From the NCBI RefSeq assembly GCF_023073715.1, contig NZ_JADPKA010000104.1:62001-126000 (forward strand): a stretch of 64,000 bases of DNA, written 5' to 3'. The translations under genes were made by a program, and so were the position numbers. This document shows, piece by piece, positions 63,417-64,000 of this stretch; position 1 is the stretch's first letter; each line of letters begins with the position of its first letter. Origin of the DNA: Bradyrhizobium sp. 164. Its GTDB lineage: Bacteria > Pseudomonadota > Alphaproteobacteria > Rhizobiales > Xanthobacteraceae. The notes beneath the pieces are model-generated. The model ran no database searches. It saw only the letters and a list, made by a program, of their open reading frames with translations, and was not told the DNA's origin.

Positions 63417-64000
63417 TCACAATTCCCGTGCATTCGAGAAGGCGAAACTCGACACCCGCCGCGTCGTCTCATCCAGGATCAGGGTGCGCGTGATCGGCGG
63501 CTCGGCACGCTGGGCGCAGTTTTCGCGCTCACAGAGACGGCAGTTGACGCCGATCGGCGTGCCCTCGGTCTTCTCCAGGTCGATGCCCGCAGCGTAGGTC
63601 AGGCGCGCGGCGTGACGGATCTCGCAGCCGAGGCCGATGGCGAAACGCGGTTGCGGCAGCGGGTGCGGCGCGACGGGGCGGCGCACCATCTGCGCGATCG
63701 AGAAATAGCGCGTGCCATCGGGAAGCTCGATCACCTGCTTGAGCAGGCGGTCCGGCGTGTCGAAGGTCGAGTGCACGTTCCACAAGGGGCAGGTGCCGCC
63801 GAATTTGGAGAACGGGAACGTGCCGGAGGAGAAGCGCTTCGAGACGTTGCCGGCATTGTCGACGCGCAAGAGAAAGAACGGAATGCCGCGCGCGTTGGGC
63901 CGCTGCAGAGTGGTGAGGCGGTGGCAGACCTGCTCGAAACCGGAATTGAAGCGCTGCGCCAGCACCTGGATGTCGTAATTGAGCGCCTCGGCCGCGGCGA
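63417..64000 (-). CDS. ScfR-type short-chain acyl-CoA regulator, C-terminal part (start beyond window)
   Basis: The frame is open to the window edge (194 residues visible). It carries the C-terminal domain of XRE-family regulators of propionyl/short-chain acyl-CoA metabolism (ScfR/RamB/PrpR group): NARGIPFFLLRVDNAGNVSKRFSSG, GGTCPLWNVHSTF, FAIGLGCEIRHA and VNCRLCERENCAQRAEPP. Conserved Cys in CPLW, GCE and CRLCERENC suggest a metal or iron-sulfur site. The N-terminal helix-turn-helix is outside the window. Confidence 0.87.
   Translation of the reverse strand, partial: AAAEALNYDIQVLAQRFNSGFEQVCHRLTTLQRPNARGIPFFLLRVDNAGNVSKRFSSGTFPFSKFGGTCPLWNVHSTFDTPDRLLKQVIELPDGTRYFSIAQMVRRPVAPHPLPQPRFAIGLGCEIRHAARLTYAAGIDLEKTEGTPIGVNCRLCERENCAQRAEPPITRTLILDETTRRVSSFAFSNAREL

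Overview
The window looks like chromosome from a Bradyrhizobium-type alphaproteobacterium. It is uniformly GC-rich, it carries several families of short palindromic dispersed repeats, it has general-stress promoters of the EcfG type (GGAAC-N16-CGTT), and it encodes a GlpSTPQV glycerol importer and an ScfR-type acyl-CoA regulator. I see no rRNA, tRNA, CRISPR array, prophage or intact insertion sequence. Species assignment is an inference.

Layout. 1-9.7 kb: the start of a membrane GGDEF protein (cut by the window edge), a SnoaL-like protein divergent from a TetR regulator with a half-site array between them, a GMC oxidoreductase, a diverged hemC, hemE, an EcfG-controlled small protein, a Cache-PAS-GGDEF diguanylate cyclase, slyX and trhO. 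9.9-18.2 kb: a gamma-glutamyltransferase homologue, a Tat-exported paoABC-type aldehyde oxidoreductase, an exported FKBP isomerase, a CsbD stress protein, a cupin and two VOC proteins. 18.3-28.3 kb: a FecR-domain protein coupled to a beta-barrel protein with a Pro/Ser linker, a PMT-family glycosyltransferase, an OmpA-family protein, small exported proteins, a YcaQ-type DNA glycosylase, a broken oxidoreductase, an SDR/TetR divergent pair, a DUF2809 protein and an MFS transporter. 28.5-33.6 kb: an RND efflux pair plus a TetR regulator. 33.8-40.8 kb: a flavin reductase and a four-gene beta-oxidation operon (acyl-CoA dehydrogenase, thiolase, FadB/J-type fusion, YciA thioesterase). 42.0-52.4 kb: a HAD phosphatase and the glycerol locus glpR - (vapBC) - glpD-S-T-P-Q-DUF2160-V, closed by a terminator. 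52.6-64 kb: an Old-Yellow-Enzyme, a DUF1993 protein, a lytic transglycosylase, a PilZ-containing GT2 synthase with an HlyD-type partner, htpX, a TPR protein, a Lys/Ala-tailed protein, a lethal-factor-like metalloprotease candidate, an ABM-like protein and the end of an ScfR-type regulator.

How it fits together. The glycerol locus is a complete import-and-oxidation unit: GlpV captures glycerol, GlpPQ with GlpS/GlpT import it, and GlpD oxidises glycerol-3-phosphate. Glycerol kinase is not in the window. GlpR is the likely regulator, and a 10-bp perfect inverted repeat stands before glpD. The two ATPases carry complementary defects, which predicts one working and one degenerate ATP site. A second theme is c-di-GMP: two GGDEF proteins, and a polysaccharide synthase with a complete PilZ signature. 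A third is the general stress response: three small genes far apart each sit behind a perfect EcfG-type promoter.
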